A stretch of DNA of 64,000 nt from Companilactobacillus alimentarius DSM 20249. GTDB lineage: Bacteria > Bacillota > Bacilli > Lactobacillales > Lactobacillaceae. The position numbers were made by a program, and so were the translations under genes. A model generated the notes under the pieces. That model worked only from the letters and a program-made list of their open reading frames with translations. It did no database searches and had not been told where the DNA came from. This document shows positions 9,624 to 19,937 of the stretch, one piece after another; position 1 is the first letter of the stretch; each line of letters begins with the position of its first letter. The DNA lies in contig NZ_CP018867.1 of the NCBI RefSeq assembly GCF_002849895.1, positions 806,001-870,000 of the forward strand, written 5' to 3'.

Positions 9624-10247
9624 ATGTCAAAAGCTGAAGGCTCTAAACAGTCACAAATTTTACAATGTATTTATGATTATTTAGATGAACATGGCTATCC
9701 ACCAACTGTCAGAGAGATCTGTGAAGCGGTGAATCTATCGTCTACATCGACGGTCCATGGTCACCTATCTCGTCTCGAGAAGAAAGGTTTCATTCAACGC
9801 GACCCTACTAAACCTAGGGCAATTGAATTAACTGGTGCCGGTTTGAATTCTATCGGTATCAAATCTAAACAGATCCCTATTTTGGGTGCTGTCGCTGCGG
9901 GTCAGCCAATCACAGCTGAACGTAATCCTGATGGTTACTTCCCAATTCCACCTGACCTTAATCGTGAGTCCGGTGAATTATTCATGCTTGAGATTCATGG
10001 CGAAAGTATGATTAACTGTGGAATTTATGATGGTGATCACGTTATTGTACATGAGCAAAACTTTGCTAACAATGGCGAAATCGTAATTGCTATGACTGAG
10101 GATATTGAGGCTACATGTAAGAGATTCTATCAAGAAAATGGACATTACCGCCTACAACCTGAAAACGATACAATGGACCCAATTATTTTAGATAGTGTCG
10201 AAATAATTGGTAAAGTTGTTGGATTATATCGTTCACAAATCTTTTAA
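9624..10247 (+). CDS. lexA: LexA repressor, SOS regulator
   Basis: 207 residues. The N-terminal winged helix-turn-helix includes [17 protein letters not shown] and [11 protein letters not shown]. The C-terminal S24 peptidase-like domain shows the Ala-Gly autocleavage site in GAVAAGQPI, the catalytic Ser in GESMI and the Lys in ATCKRF. RecA-DNA filaments trigger self-cleavage and induce repair genes. The start follows GAGGTG. It is autoregulated through the box upstream and is expected to control the small gene at 41482, which has two such boxes. Confidence 0.97.
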   Translation: MSKAEGSKQSQILQCIYDYLDEHGYPPTVREICEAVNLSSTSTVHGHLSRLEKKGFIQRDPTKPRAIELTGAGLNSIGIKSKQIPILGAVAAGQPITAERNPDGYFPIPPDLNRESGELFMLEIHGESMINCGIYDGDHVIVHEQNFANNGEIVIAMTEDIEATCKRFYQENGHYRLQPENDTMDPIILDSVEIIGKVVGLYRSQIF

Positions 10248-10250
10248 TTC

Positions 10251-10281
10251 TAACCACTTACAATTGTGAGTGGCTTTTTTT
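10251..10281 (+). terminator. Terminator after lexA
   Basis: CCACTTACAA / TTGTGAGTGG stem followed by CTTTTTTT, four bases after the lexA stop. It overlaps the leader of the next gene, so some readthrough probably supplies the phosphatase. Confidence 0.8.
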
Positions 10282-10299
10282 ATCGAAAAGGAGCAACAA

Positions 10300-10917
10300 A
10301 TGACTGAATTCTACCTAATTCGCCACGGACAGACCAAGGCAAATGTTCTAAAAATGAAACAAGGCAATATTAATACTGAAATCACATATTTAAATGAACA
10401 TGGACAAGAGCAGGCCAAAACTTTAAAAGATAAATTTGATATCAGTTTTGCTGATCGAATTATCTGTAGTCCCTTAAAAAGGGCCCAACAGACAGCTGAT
10501 ATTTTAAATTCTTCTACTAATTTGCCAATCACTTATGATAATCGACTAAGAGAAATTTCCTATGGTCAATGGGATGGAAGAAAAAATGCTGATTTAAGAA
10601 AGGCTTATCCTGATGCTTATAACGATTACTGGAATGACGCCAAGCCAATCTATTCTAATTATGCCACTGAGGGCGAAAAGTTTACCGACGTAATTAAACG
10701 CGTCAATAGTTTTTTACTAGATTCTGTAGCTAAATTCCCTGACGAAAAAATCATTTGTGTTACTCATGGTTTCACAATTAAGGCGGCTGCTTTAGGCATT
10801 TTGCAGCCCAAAGATATGATGAGTATTCCCGAACCTAGAAACACTAGTGTGACTAAAATCATCGGCTTATCACCAACTGAATTTTACTTAGAATACTATA
10901 ATCAACTAGCTAACTAA
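10300..10917 (+). CDS. Histidine phosphatase superfamily protein (phosphoglycerate mutase-like)
   Basis: 205 residues. The family motif is the phosphate pocket FYLIRHGQTKAN with the phosphohistidine, plus ICSPLKRAQQTA, the RE/YGQWDGR segment and the second catalytic His in VTHGF. Such proteins remove phosphate from small metabolites or proteins; the substrate cannot be told from sequence. I start at MTEFYLIRHG, preceded by AAAAGGAG; upstream codons lie in the terminator of lexA. Confidence 0.9.
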   Translation: MTEFYLIRHGQTKANVLKMKQGNINTEITYLNEHGQEQAKTLKDKFDISFADRIICSPLKRAQQTADILNSSTNLPITYDNRLREISYGQWDGRKNADLRKAYPDAYNDYWNDAKPIYSNYATEGEKFTDVIKRVNSFLLDSVAKFPDEKIICVTHGFTIKAAALGILQPKDMMSIPEPRNTSVTKIIGLSPTEFYLEYYNQLAN

Positions 10918-10961
10918 AAAAAACTCTAATAACAAGTTCAAACTTGTTGTTAGAGTTTTTT
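10916..10961. terminator. Bidirectional terminator between convergent genes
   Basis: AAAAAACTCTAATAACAAG against CTTGTTGTTAGAGTTTTTT forms a long stem flanked by A and T runs. It serves the phosphatase on the plus strand and rplS on the minus strand. Confidence 0.9.
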
Positions 10962-10978
10962 AATTATGCTGTATTAAA

Positions 10979-11329
10979 TTAGTCGCGACGGAGTTCTTTA
11001 ATACGAGCAGCCTTACCTGTACGAGCACGTAGGTAGTAAAGCTTGCTACGACGTACACGACCATGTCTGATAACTTCGATTTGTTCAACACGTGGTGTGT
11101 TTAATGGGAATGTTCTTTCAACACCAACACCATTACTCATCTTACGAACAGTGTATGTAGCACTGATACCTGAACCATGTCTCTTGATTACGACACCTTC
11201 AAATAATTGAATACGTTCACGGCTACCTTCGACAACCTTAGCATGTACACGAACAGTGTCACCACTACGAAAGTCAGGAATGTCAGAACGTAATTGTTCT
11301 TTAGTAATATCTTGAATTAAGTTATTCAT
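10979..11329 (-). CDS. rplS: 50S ribosomal protein L19
   Basis: 116 residues. L19 lies at the 30S-50S interface. [25 protein letters not shown] and the basic C-terminus [15 protein letters not shown] are typical. The ATG at 11327-11329 ([13 protein letters not shown]) follows GGGAGAAA; codons further upstream fall in that ribosome binding site. It has its own promoter besides readthrough from trmD. Confidence 0.97.
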   Translation of the reverse strand: MNNLIQDITKEQLRSDIPDFRSGDTVRVHAKVVEGSRERIQLFEGVVIKRHGSGISATYTVRKMSNGVGVERTFPLNTPRVEQIEVIRHGRVRRSKLYYLRARTGKAARIKELRRD

Positions 11330-11441
11330 TAATAATTTCTCCCTATTCGACACTCTTATATATCTCTGACATACAGCGGAATATCGTTAATATGTGTCCA
11401 AACACTCTTACAATGATACTTTATTTGAACGAAATTGTAAA
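11330..11441 (-). promoter_or_regulatory. rplS promoter and leader (possible L19 leader)
   Basis: TTTACA (11436-11441) and TATCAT (11413-11418), 17 bases apart on the minus strand, form a promoter directly after the trmD stop. The roughly 75-base transcribed leader sits where the Rfam L19 leader is found in Bacillus. I did not verify its fold, so autoregulation by L19 is only a possibility. Confidence 0.45.
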
Positions 11442-12170
11442 CTATCTATTTTGACGAATTTCACGCAAAAGCTTTTTTTCTTCATCAGTCAGTTTAGCTG
11501 TTTCTAATAAATCAGGACGACGTTCTAAAGTCTTCTTCAAAGCTTGCGTTAAGCGCCAAAGACGAATCTTTTCATGATCCCCACTAGTTAATACCTCAGG
11601 GACCTTTTTACCGCGGAAATCGGCCGGCTTAGTGTATTGAGGGTATTCTAGTAATCCATTAGAGAATGACTCCTCTTCTGCAGAAAATGAATTACCAAGA
11701 ACTCCAGGCACGAATCGTAAAGTTGCATCAATCATACTCATCGTAGGTAATTCTCCACCCGTTAAGATATAATCTCCAATTGAAACTTCATCAGTCACTA
11801 AATCCTTTACCCGCTCATCAAAACCTTCATAATGACCGCAAATAAAAACTAATTGGTCTTCCTTGGCAAAATCACGTGCCATTTTCGTGTTGAAGGTTTT
11901 TCCTGCTGGATCTAATAAGACGACTCTTTTTTTGCCCGGCTTTTTTGCTTCAACGTGTTCCATAGCATCATAAATAGGCTGTGCTTGCAACAACATCCCT
12001 GCTCCACCGCCGTAGGTTGTGTCATCGACATGATGTTGCTTGTTAGTTGTAAAGTCACGAAAATCAACTACGTCAATATTGACTAATCCACGTTCCTGAG
12101 CTTTACCAATCAAAGACTCATTTAGTGCCTGAAACATTCTTGGAAAAATGCTTAAAATTGTAATATCCAT
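11442..12170 (-). CDS. trmD: tRNA (guanine37-N1)-methyltransferase
   Basis: 242 residues. TrmD is a SPOUT-fold, SAM-dependent enzyme that makes m1G37 and prevents frameshifting. [37 protein letters not shown] and [11 protein letters not shown] form the trefoil knot site. The ATG shares one base with the rimM stop (TAATG), showing coupling. Confidence 0.97.
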   Translation of the reverse strand: MDITILSIFPRMFQALNESLIGKAQERGLVNIDVVDFRDFTTNKQHHVDDTTYGGGAGMLLQAQPIYDAMEHVEAKKPGKKRVVLLDPAGKTFNTKMARDFAKEDQLVFICGHYEGFDERVKDLVTDEVSIGDYILTGGELPTMSMIDATLRFVPGVLGNSFSAEEESFSNGLLEYPQYTKPADFRGKKVPEVLTSGDHEKIRLWRLTQALKKTLERRPDLLETAKLTDEEKKLLREIRQNR

Positions 12171-12685
12171 TAATCTATCAATCCATCCGGTATTTCAACC
12201 TCAACAACTTTTTTGTCGAGATCGACTTTCTTAATAACATCCTTAATATAAGGCAAAAGGACTTCCTTATACTTAGTTCCTTTAACGACCCACACGTCAT
12301 TTGATCCTAATTCCATGATTTCAGTTATCTGACCAATTTCGCCTAATTCCTTATCCACAACTTTTAATCCAATAATTTGTTTATAAAGAAACTCGCCGTC
12401 ATTTAACTCCGAAGTAAGCTCGCCTTCGGCAAACAATTCTGACTTAACATACTTTTCAACGTCATTGATATTGTCATAGCCTTTCAACTTTAAAAGCACA
12501 AATTGTTTGTGCTTACGGGCTGATTCAACGATGAACTCTTCAGTAGTCTTATTCTTTTTAAAGAATAACTTGGAACCACTTTTAAAACGATCTTCTGGAA
12601 AATCTGTAATTGGAACGACTTTTAATTCGCCTTTAATACCATGCGTATTGACAATAGTACCAACTCGATATAATTTTTCAGCCAT
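12170..12685 (-). CDS. rimM: Ribosome maturation factor RimM
   Basis: 171 residues. RimM binds S19 and helps assemble the 30S head. [18 protein letters not shown] opens the N-terminal beta-barrel, and [12 protein letters not shown] with [13 protein letters not shown] marks the PRC-barrel. Start chosen at MAEKLYRVG, preceded by GGAGGAAAA. A hairpin separates it from rpsP, where khpA usually lies in Bacillus. Confidence 0.95.
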   Translation of the reverse strand: MAEKLYRVGTIVNTHGIKGELKVVPITDFPEDRFKSGSKLFFKKNKTTEEFIVESARKHKQFVLLKLKGYDNINDVEKYVKSELFAEGELTSELNDGEFLYKQIIGLKVVDKELGEIGQITEIMELGSNDVWVVKGTKYKEVLLPYIKDVIKKVDLDKKVVEVEIPDGLID

Positions 12686-12709
12686 TTTTCCTCCGCAATA
12701 AATAAAATA

Positions 12710-12742
12710 GGACCGAGACAAAACATAGTTTCGTCTGGTCCC
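12710..12742 (-). terminator. Hairpin between rpsP and rimM
   Basis: On the minus strand GGGACCAGACGAAAC and GTTTTGTCTCGGTCC pair around a short loop, followed by a modest T-rich tract. It may be a partial terminator reducing rimM-trmD relative to rpsP. Its inner stem resembles the hairpin before recG. Confidence 0.55.
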
Positions 12743-12752
12743 ATCAAAATTA

Positions 12753-13025
12753 CTATTTTGTATACTTGCTTTCATGGAACTTTTGCATAATACCATGTTG
12801 TTTCAACAAGTGACGAACTGTATCTGAAGGTTGTGCACCTTTGTTTAACCATTCAACGATCTTGTCATCATCAAGTTTGATTTCTTCTGGTTGTGAGATT
12901 GGGTTGTAGTAACCAACTTGTTCGATAAAGCGGCCATCACGTGGTGAACGTGAATCTGCAACAACTAATCTATAAAATGGGCGTAACTTACTACCCATAC
13001 GTTTCATTCTAATTTTAACTGACAT
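12753..13025 (-). CDS. rpsP: 30S ribosomal protein S16
   Basis: 90 residues. [34 protein letters not shown] is interrupted here only by description: the [19 protein letters not shown] and [12 protein letters not shown] blocks are all present. S16 is needed for 30S assembly. The ATG at 13023-13025 is preceded by TAGGAGGAAAC; a 14-codon upstream extension of the frame is spurious. It is followed by rimM and preceded by the ffh terminator. Confidence 0.96.
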   Translation of the reverse strand: MSVKIRMKRMGSKLRPFYRLVVADSRSPRDGRFIEQVGYYNPISQPEEIKLDDDKIVEWLNKGAQPSDTVRHLLKQHGIMQKFHESKYTK

Positions 13026-13066
13026 GTATTTGTTTCCTCCTAAATACTTAACTTCGTTAGTATACA

Positions 13067-13113
13067 CAAAAAAAAGAGTGCTGTAAAGTTTTTTTCTTTA
13101 CACCACTTGATTT
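13067..13113 (-). terminator. Terminator after ffh
   Basis: On the minus strand AGTGGTGTAAAG and CTTTACAGCACT pair with one mismatch, followed by eight T. It starts a few bases after the ffh stop and precedes rpsP. Confidence 0.85.
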
Positions 13114-13115
13114 TT

Positions 13116-14552
13116 TTACGATTTGAAACGTTTGATTTTCTTTAAGCGTTTCTTTTTACGCTTCTTACTCTTTCTGACCATTGAATGCATAGCCATCTTA
13201 CCCAAACGTCCTTGCATTCCATTGCCCATCAATTGATCCATTCCAGCCATGTTACCTTTACTCATCTTATTCATCATTTCACGTGACTGCTTAAATTGTT
13301 TGATCATTCTGTTAACATACTGCACGCTTTGACCGGAACCCTTTGCAATTCTTCTTCTTCTCGAAGGATTCAACATATCAGGATTTTCACGCTCTTGAGG
13401 TGTCATCGAAAAGACGATTGCTTTTAAATGGGCAATATCTTTTTCACCAATATTGATGTTGGCTAATTGAGGATTATTAGCCATACCTGGAATCATCTTC
13501 ATAATTTCATCTAGTGGACCCATTTTTTGAATCTGGTCCATTTGATCAATAAAATCATTGAAGTCAAAACTATTCTCACGAATTTTTTCTGCAACTTGCT
13601 TAGCTTGTTTTTCGTCGTAATCAGTCTGAGCCTTTTCAATCAAGGTCAGCATATCACCCATACCAAGGATTCGGTTGGCCATACGATCTGGATGGAAGAC
13701 ATCTAATTGATCTAACTTCTCACCTTGACCAATGAACTTGATAGGTTTACCGGTAACGGAACGAATTGAAAGAGCAGCACCACCACGGGTATCACCATCC
13801 AACTTAGTCAATACCACACCAGTGATATCTAATTGTTGATCAAATCCTTGAGCAACCTTAGCTGCAACTTGACCAGTCATAGAGTCAGCAACGAAAAGAA
13901 TTTCATTTGGTTCAGCCAACGCTTTGATTTTGGTCAATTCGTCCATCAATTGTTGATCAATTTCCAATCGACCAGCCGTATCAATAATGACATAATCATT
14001 TTTATTCTCGTCAGCTACTTTTAAACCATTGCGAACAATATCAACCGGATTGTGTTCAGTACCCTCATCATAAACTGGAACATCTAATTGCTGTCCAATA
14101 GTCTTTAATTGTTCAACTGCAGCTGGACGATAAACATCTCCGGCAATAAATAAAGGACGAGCCTTTTCTTTATCTTTCAGATAATTAGCTAGTTTTCCAG
14201 CTGTAGTAGTTTTACCAGCACCTTGAAGACCAACCATCATAATGATTGTCGGTATATGTGGTGATTTGTTTAGTGGGACAGCTTCCTGGCCCATTAACTT
14301 AGTTAATTCCTCATCAACAATTTTAATAACTTGTTGCGAGGGCGTCAGACTTTCCATAACTTCGGCGCCTAGTGCACGTTCTCTTACTGTTTTAACGAAT
14401 TTCTTTACAACATCAAAATTAACATCCGCTTCAAGTAAAGCCATACGTACTTCACGCATAACTTTACGGATATCTTCATCAGAAAGCTTTCCTTTACCTT
14501 TTAAGGCTGAGAAAACTTTTTGCAAACGTTCGCTTAATCCTTCAAAAGCCAT
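13116..14552 (-). CDS. ffh: Signal recognition particle protein Ffh
   Basis: 478 residues: N domain, G domain with GLQGAGKTTT, DTAGRLEID and TKLDGDTRGG, then the methionine-rich M domain (GDMLTLIEKAQ, IPGM, MLNPSRRRRIAKGSG) that binds SRP RNA and signal peptides. It delivers nascent membrane proteins to FtsY. The C-terminus is very basic (KSKKRKKKRLKK). It sits in the ftsY-ylxM-ffh cluster, 12 bases after ylxM. Confidence 0.98.
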   Translation of the reverse strand: MAFEGLSERLQKVFSALKGKGKLSDEDIRKVMREVRMALLEADVNFDVVKKFVKTVRERALGAEVMESLTPSQQVIKIVDEELTKLMGQEAVPLNKSPHIPTIIMMVGLQGAGKTTTAGKLANYLKDKEKARPLFIAGDVYRPAAVEQLKTIGQQLDVPVYDEGTEHNPVDIVRNGLKVADENKNDYVIIDTAGRLEIDQQLMDELTKIKALAEPNEILFVADSMTGQVAAKVAQGFDQQLDITGVVLTKLDGDTRGGAALSIRSVTGKPIKFIGQGEKLDQLDVFHPDRMANRILGMGDMLTLIEKAQTDYDEKQAKQVAEKIRENSFDFNDFIDQMDQIQKMGPLDEIMKMIPGMANNPQLANINIGEKDIAHLKAIVFSMTPQERENPDMLNPSRRRRIAKGSGQSVQYVNRMIKQFKQSREMMNKMSKGNMAGMDQLMGNGMQGRLGKMAMHSMVRKSKKRKKKRLKKIKRFKS

Positions 14553-14564
14553 ATCCTACTCCTA

Positions 14565-14906
14565 TTATTTTTCATTTATTTTCGAAATTCTTTGAACTAA
14601 TTTTAATAATTCAGTATCACCAGAATACTTCTTTTCAACTAGTAACTGCAATTTTTCAGCAATATCATCTATTTCAGTCGTTTTCTCAATCAATCCCAAT
14701 TCTCTTTCAAAAGATTCTAAAAGATTCACTGATCGATGTAAGTTGTCTAAGACCGCCTGTCGTGAAACTTCTAATTGCTCAGAAATTTCGCTCAAGGAAA
14801 AATCCTCAACATAGTAAAGGTCTAAATAGCGACTCTGTTTCTTGGTCAACAGTGAATGATAAAAATTGTATAAAAGATTGATCCGTGTCGTCTCATCAAT
14901 ATCCAT
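14565..14906 (-). CDS. ylxM: YlxM family (UPF0122) DNA-binding-like protein
   Basis: 113 residues. It resembles a sigma-70 region 4 helix-turn-helix (YYVEDFSLSEISEQLEVSRQAV) with a coiled tail. In streptococci YlxM binds the SRP and modulates its GTPases. It sits between ftsY and ffh and abuts the ftsY stop with no gap (TAG ATG), consistent with that role. Confidence 0.92.
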   Translation of the reverse strand: MDIDETTRINLLYNFYHSLLTKKQSRYLDLYYVEDFSLSEISEQLEVSRQAVLDNLHRSVNLLESFERELGLIEKTTEIDDIAEKLQLLVEKKYSGDTELLKLVQRISKINEK

Positions 14907-16373
14907 CTACTTATCAGAAGCCCCAACAATCAACTCTTTGAAGAGTCCATAAATAAATTTCTCAGGATCAAAGTCACGTAAATCATCCATCTGTTCGCCC
15001 AAACCAACTAGTTTAACTGGTATGTGCAACTCATTTCGAATGGCTAAGACAATTCCACCTTGGGAACTACCATCCAATTTTGTCAAAACGATTCCTGATA
15101 CAGCTGTCGTTTCATTAAATTGCTTAGCTTGGCTTAGGGCGTTTTGTCCTGTCGAACCATCTAATACCAAGAGAACTTCTTGTGGTGCTTCTGGTAACTC
15201 ACGAGTAATGACACGTTTAATCTTTTCAAGCTCACGCATCAAACCCTCTTTATTTTGCAAACGGCCTGCTGTGTCAACTAGTAGAATATCAAAATCTTCA
15301 TTGATAGCTCTTTGAACAGCGTCATAAACCACTGAGGCTGGATCAGTATGCGCCTTACTTGCTTGAACAGGAACATTAACACGTTTACCCCATTCTTGCA
15401 ATTGTTCAATGGCTCCCGCTCTAAAAGTATCTCCCGCAGCTAAAAGGACCTTTTTACCTTCTTGTTGATAACGATGAGCCAACTTTCCAATTGTTGTTGT
15501 CTTACCAGCACCATTGACTCCAACAAATAGAAATATTGTCGGTGTCTTATCAGTACTGAATTTCAAACTATTATCTTCATCTTTCCCTTCTTCACCGTAC
15601 ATATCAACTAATTTCTTTACAATTACGTTAGAAACGTCAGAACGCTTCTTAGCATTTTCTAATTTTACTTCTTCACGCAATTCATCAGAGATTCGTACAG
15701 CCGTTTCATAGCCAACATCAGACTCAATCAACAACTCTTCCAAATCATCGAAAAAGTCTTCATCAACACTTCTAAAGTTTGCCAAAAAGCGATTAAAGCG
15801 GGCACTAAATGAATTACGACTCTTCTTTAGACCCTCGTCATATTCTTCAACGTCGTTTTTAGATTCCTCTTTTGAAGTTTCTTTTGGTGTTGTTGGTGCT
15901 TTTTCTGGTGTTTCTTCTTGTAGTTTATCATTAGTAGATTCACTAGTTTCAGTAACGGTCTCTTCAGAAGTGTTCTCAGCCTCGTTTGTCTTAACAGATT
16001 CTTTTGTTGATTCAATTTCGTCTGGCTTTGTCTCAGAAACAATTTTCTTATCACTTTCAGTTGAATTCAAATCTACTTTTTCGGTTGACGTTACTTCCTT
16101 TTCAACCGTCGATTCAACTTTTTGATCATCGCTCGAAGCAGACTCTGCTGATTCTTTAGTCTCTGGTGTGGCTTCTTTTACTTTCTCTTCTGTATCCTCT
16201 GTGGTTGGTTTTGGTTCAGTGACTTCTTCTCCTTTATCGGAATCAGTAGAAGTTTTATCAGTTTCAGTACTTTGGTCAGTTTCTTGGGATTTCTTTTCTA
16301 ATTCTTCGTCTTTTTTAGATTCAGAATTATCTTTCCCAGTAAAAGCCTTTTTAATACGATCAAATAATCCCAT
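14907..16373 (-). CDS. ftsY: SRP receptor FtsY with long acidic N-terminal domain
   Basis: 488 residues. The NG domain occupies about the last 300 residues, with GVNGAGKTTTIGKLA, DTFRAGAIEQL, DTAGRLQNKEG and TKLDGSSQGG. The first 180 residues after MGLFDRIKKAF are a low-complexity stretch rich in Glu, Asp, Ser and Thr, the A domain that contacts membrane and translocon. Start set at MGLFDRI after AAGGAG. Reading frames in the acidic stretch on other frames are artefacts of its composition. Confidence 0.97.
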   Translation of the reverse strand: MGLFDRIKKAFTGKDNSESKKDEELEKKSQETDQSTETDKTSTDSDKGEEVTEPKPTTEDTEEKVKEATPETKESAESASSDDQKVESTVEKEVTSTEKVDLNSTESDKKIVSETKPDEIESTKESVKTNEAENTSEETVTETSESTNDKLQEETPEKAPTTPKETSKEESKNDVEEYDEGLKKSRNSFSARFNRFLANFRSVDEDFFDDLEELLIESDVGYETAVRISDELREEVKLENAKKRSDVSNVIVKKLVDMYGEEGKDEDNSLKFSTDKTPTIFLFVGVNGAGKTTTIGKLAHRYQQEGKKVLLAAGDTFRAGAIEQLQEWGKRVNVPVQASKAHTDPASVVYDAVQRAINEDFDILLVDTAGRLQNKEGLMRELEKIKRVITRELPEAPQEVLLVLDGSTGQNALSQAKQFNETTAVSGIVLTKLDGSSQGGIVLAIRNELHIPVKLVGLGEQMDDLRDFDPEKFIYGLFKELIVGASDK

Positions 16374-16383
16374 AATTAACTCC

Positions 16384-19300
16384 TTATCCTTTGACTTCGA
16401 CAGATAGCATCCGAGATACACCGGATTCTTCCATGGTTACTCCGTAAAGACGATTTACATTCATCATCGTCCCTTTACGGTGGGTAATAACAATAAATTC
16501 TGTATTGTCATCATATTGATTCAAGTAATTAGCAAAGCGATATACATTTGCATCATCCAAAGAAGCTTCAACTTCATCCAAGATACAAAATGGAACTGGT
16601 TTAACTTTAATGATAGCAAATAATAAAGTTATTGCCGTCAAAGCTTTTTCCCCACCAGATAACAGACTTAAACGTTGGAATTTCTTCCCAGGTGGTTGAG
16701 CAATGATCTCAATTCCCGTTTCCAAAAGATCATCTGGTTGCGTCAAAACTAATTTGGCCCGTCCTCCAGCAAACATCTCTGGAAAAATAACTTCAAAAGC
16801 ATTCGCCACGTCATCGAAAGTCTTCTTGAATCTAGTTGTGACTTCCTTATCCATTTCGGACATTGTTTCTAACAACTGTGCTCGAGCTTTCAAGAGATCA
16901 TTTTGTTGTTGGGTTAAGAATTCATATCTATCCTTTACTTTATCATATTCAGCAATAGCAGACAGATTAACATCCCCTAATTCTTCAATTCCCATCTTAA
17001 GCAGACGTGCTTCTTTTTGTAATTCATCTTGATCATAATCGCCCTTATTTAATTCCAATAAGGAAGCCTCATAAGTCAATTGATACTCCTTAGATAACGT
17101 ATCCAAGCGACTATTGATTTCATTAGACAGTTTAGTATCTTGGATGGCTAAACCTTCTTGTTGATCTGAAGCGCTCTTTTGCAAATCAAAATTGCGTTGC
17201 GCTTTGGCATTCAGATCAGTTGCTAAAGTCTGCTGCTGTTGTCTTTCACTCTTTAAGTCAGCAACCACTTTCTGTAAGTTATCAATTTCTTTTTTCAATT
17301 CAGCAATGTGTTTCTTAACTTCTGAGCTACTCATATTAAGCTTATCTTTTTCAGAATTCAAAGTTTTTAAATTAGTCTGAATGTTTTCTAATTGCTGAAC
17401 AAGATTTACTTGTCTCTTTTGTAATTCATCATTTTGAGATTGTTCATTCTCATGGTTACTTCTTACAACCGCTAATTTTGTTTGTAAGGATTGCTCGTTT
17501 TCATTAATAGAACTCAATTCAGTATCAAAGTCGGCTAATAATTTTTCCTTTTGTTTAATGTCGGCTTGGACTTGGTCAATTTGTTTTCTAATATCATCAG
17601 ACTTTTGCACTTGCTTTTGCAGATTATTCTTTAATTCAGCTTCCTCAGTTCGATTGTTCGTTAATCCATATTGAATGACTTCCAAATGTTCGTTAAAATG
17701 TTTTTCCTCATTCTGATGTGTCGACATCGAATTTTCTAGCTGATTTTTTTCTTGCGTAAAACTACTTAATTTTTCATCAGCTGTTTTCTTCTCCGCATTT
17801 AATGCGATCAACTCTTGACGTAAGTCTTGTACTGATTTTTGTTTCTGATCTAATAGTATTTCTCTTTTAGAAAGTTCCGTTGTTAAAGCCGTTAAATCTT
17901 CTTTTCTAGTCAAAATATTCGAATTAACTCGACGTTGTTGCCCACCAGTTAACGAACCACCAGCATTTACAACATTCCCATCCAGCGTTACAACACGATA
18001 TTTTCGACCTACTGCAGCGGAAATTTTCGTTGCTACATCAATATTTTGGGCAACTAATAGATTTCCTAAAATATTCTTAACAATATTTTCGACTTTGGAA
18101 TCATATTGAATCAAGTCACTAGCGACTCCAACAAAACCCGCGATTGCTTGGGCTTTGTTCAAATCATTAGTGTAAACATTACGGGGTTTAATAATATTTA
18201 TAGGCAAGAACGTTGCCCGTCCACCACGACTTTGACGCAAAAAACCAATAGCTTTTTTAGCTGCCACTTCATTTTCCGTAACTATCGACTGTAATTGATT
18301 ACTAACAACTGTTTCAATGGCCAATTGATAATCCTTGGGTACTGAAATCAATTCCGCAATAGCTCCAACTATTCCCGTAAGATTTTGATTATTTAAAACA
18401 TTTTTAGCCCCTTCGAAGAAGCCAGCATGTTCCTCTTCCATGTTCTCCAGAACTTTTTTGCGCGCTTTTATTTCTTGAAGTCCTTCTAAGATATTTAAAT
18501 AATTGCGATTCTCATTTTTACCTGTCTCAGTTACTTTTTCAATTGAAACACTAAGCTTTTCGTCATGTTCAATTAAGGATTTATTATTAGCTACTAAAGA
18601 TTTAATTTGCTCTTGAATAGCTTGTCGTTTGCTTTGCGAATCCTGTAGACCTTCATTCACTGTCTGTAATTGATTGTTCTGATCCTCAATTAAAGCTTGA
18701 ATTCGATCCAACTGTTTTTGTGAAAATTTCTGCTCATTATTGTTAGAAACTTGATCCTGCAATAGATTGACATATTTATCACGCAATTCATCAATATTAT
18801 CTTGAATATCGGCCGGTGTTTTTTGTTTTAACTGTTGAAGATCTTTTAATTGCCGTTGATAATCAATAATTTGTTTTTGACAGTCAGCTAATTTTTTATT
18901 CGATATTTGCAATTTAGCTTCATTGTCATTTTTTTGTTGTTGAATACTTGTTAATTGATTTTTCAATGATTCCTGACTGGAAGAATTGAAACCACTTCGT
19001 TCGTCTGCAACAGCTACTTTACCGTTATAAACTTCTAAATTTCTGGTATCTTCAGTCAATTTACTTTGATGTTCATCAATTTTTTTAGTTAAAGATTGAA
19101 TGGCATTATTATTATCTTCAACTTGCTTATTAGCAATTTTAACTTGTTGAGCGATATTTTGCGCACTCATCTTAACTTCACGCAATTCTTTATTAATTTG
19201 GTGCTTTTGCGATGATAACTTCTTAATTTCAATCGTTAAGATTTTTTGATAAATACTATCATATTTACTCTTTTGCTCCTGATAATCACGAGCAATACTG

Positions 19301-19926
19301 GCTTGTTCTTTCAAAGGCTCTACTTGCTTGGACAACTCTGAAACAATATCAGAAACTCGATGTAAGTTATCAGTTGTTTCTGAGAGTTTATTCTCAGCTT
19401 GTTGTTTCTTTTGTTTAAATAAAGAGACCCCAGCGGATTCCTCAATAATGCTACGTCTCTCTACAGGCTTACTGTTAAAGATTGCTTCAACTCGCCCCTG
19501 AGAAATAATCGAAAACGATTGTTTTCCCATCCCTGAATCCATAAATAATTCTGTAATATCACGCAAGCGACAAGGTTTTTTATTAATCAAAAACTCAGTA
19601 TCGCCATTTCTAAAGAGACGTCGACAAATAGTGATATTATCTTGAGAAGCTTTTAACTCATGATTATGATTATCGAACTCTAAAATAACTTCTGCACGAT
19701 TCATCTGTGGACGTGTCGCACTTCCGGCAAAAATCACATCGACCATCTTGTCACCACGCAAGCTTTTTGCTGATTGTTCTCCCATCACCCAACGAATGGC
19801 TTCAGTAATATTTGATTTTCCACTCCCATTGGGTCCGACGATACCCGTGATTCCACTAGTAAAGTCGATTTTTGTTTTATCAGCAAATGATTTAAACCCA
19901 TTGATCGTTAATGATTTTAGTGGCAT
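16384..19926 (-). CDS. smc: Chromosome partition protein SMC
   Basis: 1180 residues, standard length. Walker A GPNGSGKSN lies at residues 31-39, followed by a long coiled coil, the hinge near residues 500-670 with GGSLTGGQQRR, a second coiled coil, then LSGGEKALTA and Walker B FCILDEVEASLDD. SMC with ScpAB loops and compacts chromosomes. It lies between rnc and ftsY, 10 bases before the latter. Confidence 0.98.
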   Translation of the reverse strand: MPLKSLTINGFKSFADKTKIDFTSGITGIVGPNGSGKSNITEAIRWVMGEQSAKSLRGDKMVDVIFAGSATRPQMNRAEVILEFDNHNHELKASQDNITICRRLFRNGDTEFLINKKPCRLRDITELFMDSGMGKQSFSIISQGRVEAIFNSKPVERRSIIEESAGVSLFKQKKQQAENKLSETTDNLHRVSDIVSELSKQVEPLKEQASIARDYQEQKSKYDSIYQKILTIEIKKLSSQKHQINKELREVKMSAQNIAQQVKIANKQVEDNNNAIQSLTKKIDEHQSKLTEDTRNLEVYNGKVAVADERSGFNSSSQESLKNQLTSIQQQKNDNEAKLQISNKKLADCQKQIIDYQRQLKDLQQLKQKTPADIQDNIDELRDKYVNLLQDQVSNNNEQKFSQKQLDRIQALIEDQNNQLQTVNEGLQDSQSKRQAIQEQIKSLVANNKSLIEHDEKLSVSIEKVTETGKNENRNYLNILEGLQEIKARKKVLENMEEEHAGFFEGAKNVLNNQNLTGIVGAIAELISVPKDYQLAIETVVSNQLQSIVTENEVAAKKAIGFLRQSRGGRATFLPINIIKPRNVYTNDLNKAQAIAGFVGVASDLIQYDSKVENIVKNILGNLLVAQNIDVATKISAAVGRKYRVVTLDGNVVNAGGSLTGGQQRRVNSNILTRKEDLTALTTELSKREILLDQKQKSVQDLRQELIALNAEKKTADEKLSSFTQEKNQLENSMSTHQNEEKHFNEHLEVIQYGLTNNRTEEAELKNNLQKQVQKSDDIRKQIDQVQADIKQKEKLLADFDTELSSINENEQSLQTKLAVVRSNHENEQSQNDELQKRQVNLVQQLENIQTNLKTLNSEKDKLNMSSSEVKKHIAELKKEIDNLQKVVADLKSERQQQQTLATDLNAKAQRNFDLQKSASDQQEGLAIQDTKLSNEINSRLDTLSKEYQLTYEASLLELNKGDYDQDELQKEARLLKMGIEELGDVNLSAIAEYDKVKDRYEFLTQQQNDLLKARAQLLETMSEMDKEVTTRFKKTFDDVANAFEVIFPEMFAGGRAKLVLTQPDDLLETGIEIIAQPPGKKFQRLSLLSGGEKALTAITLLFAIIKVKPVPFCILDEVEASLDDANVYRFANYLNQYDDNTEFIVITHRKGTMMNVNRLYGVTMEESGVSRMLSVEVKG

Positions 19927-19937
19927 AAACTAAACTC

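Noticed and set aside
15827..16054. Extra frame within the acidic domain of ftsY
   Set aside because: Out-of-frame echo of a repetitive Glu/Ser/Thr coding stretch; the ftsY frame is clear on both sides.
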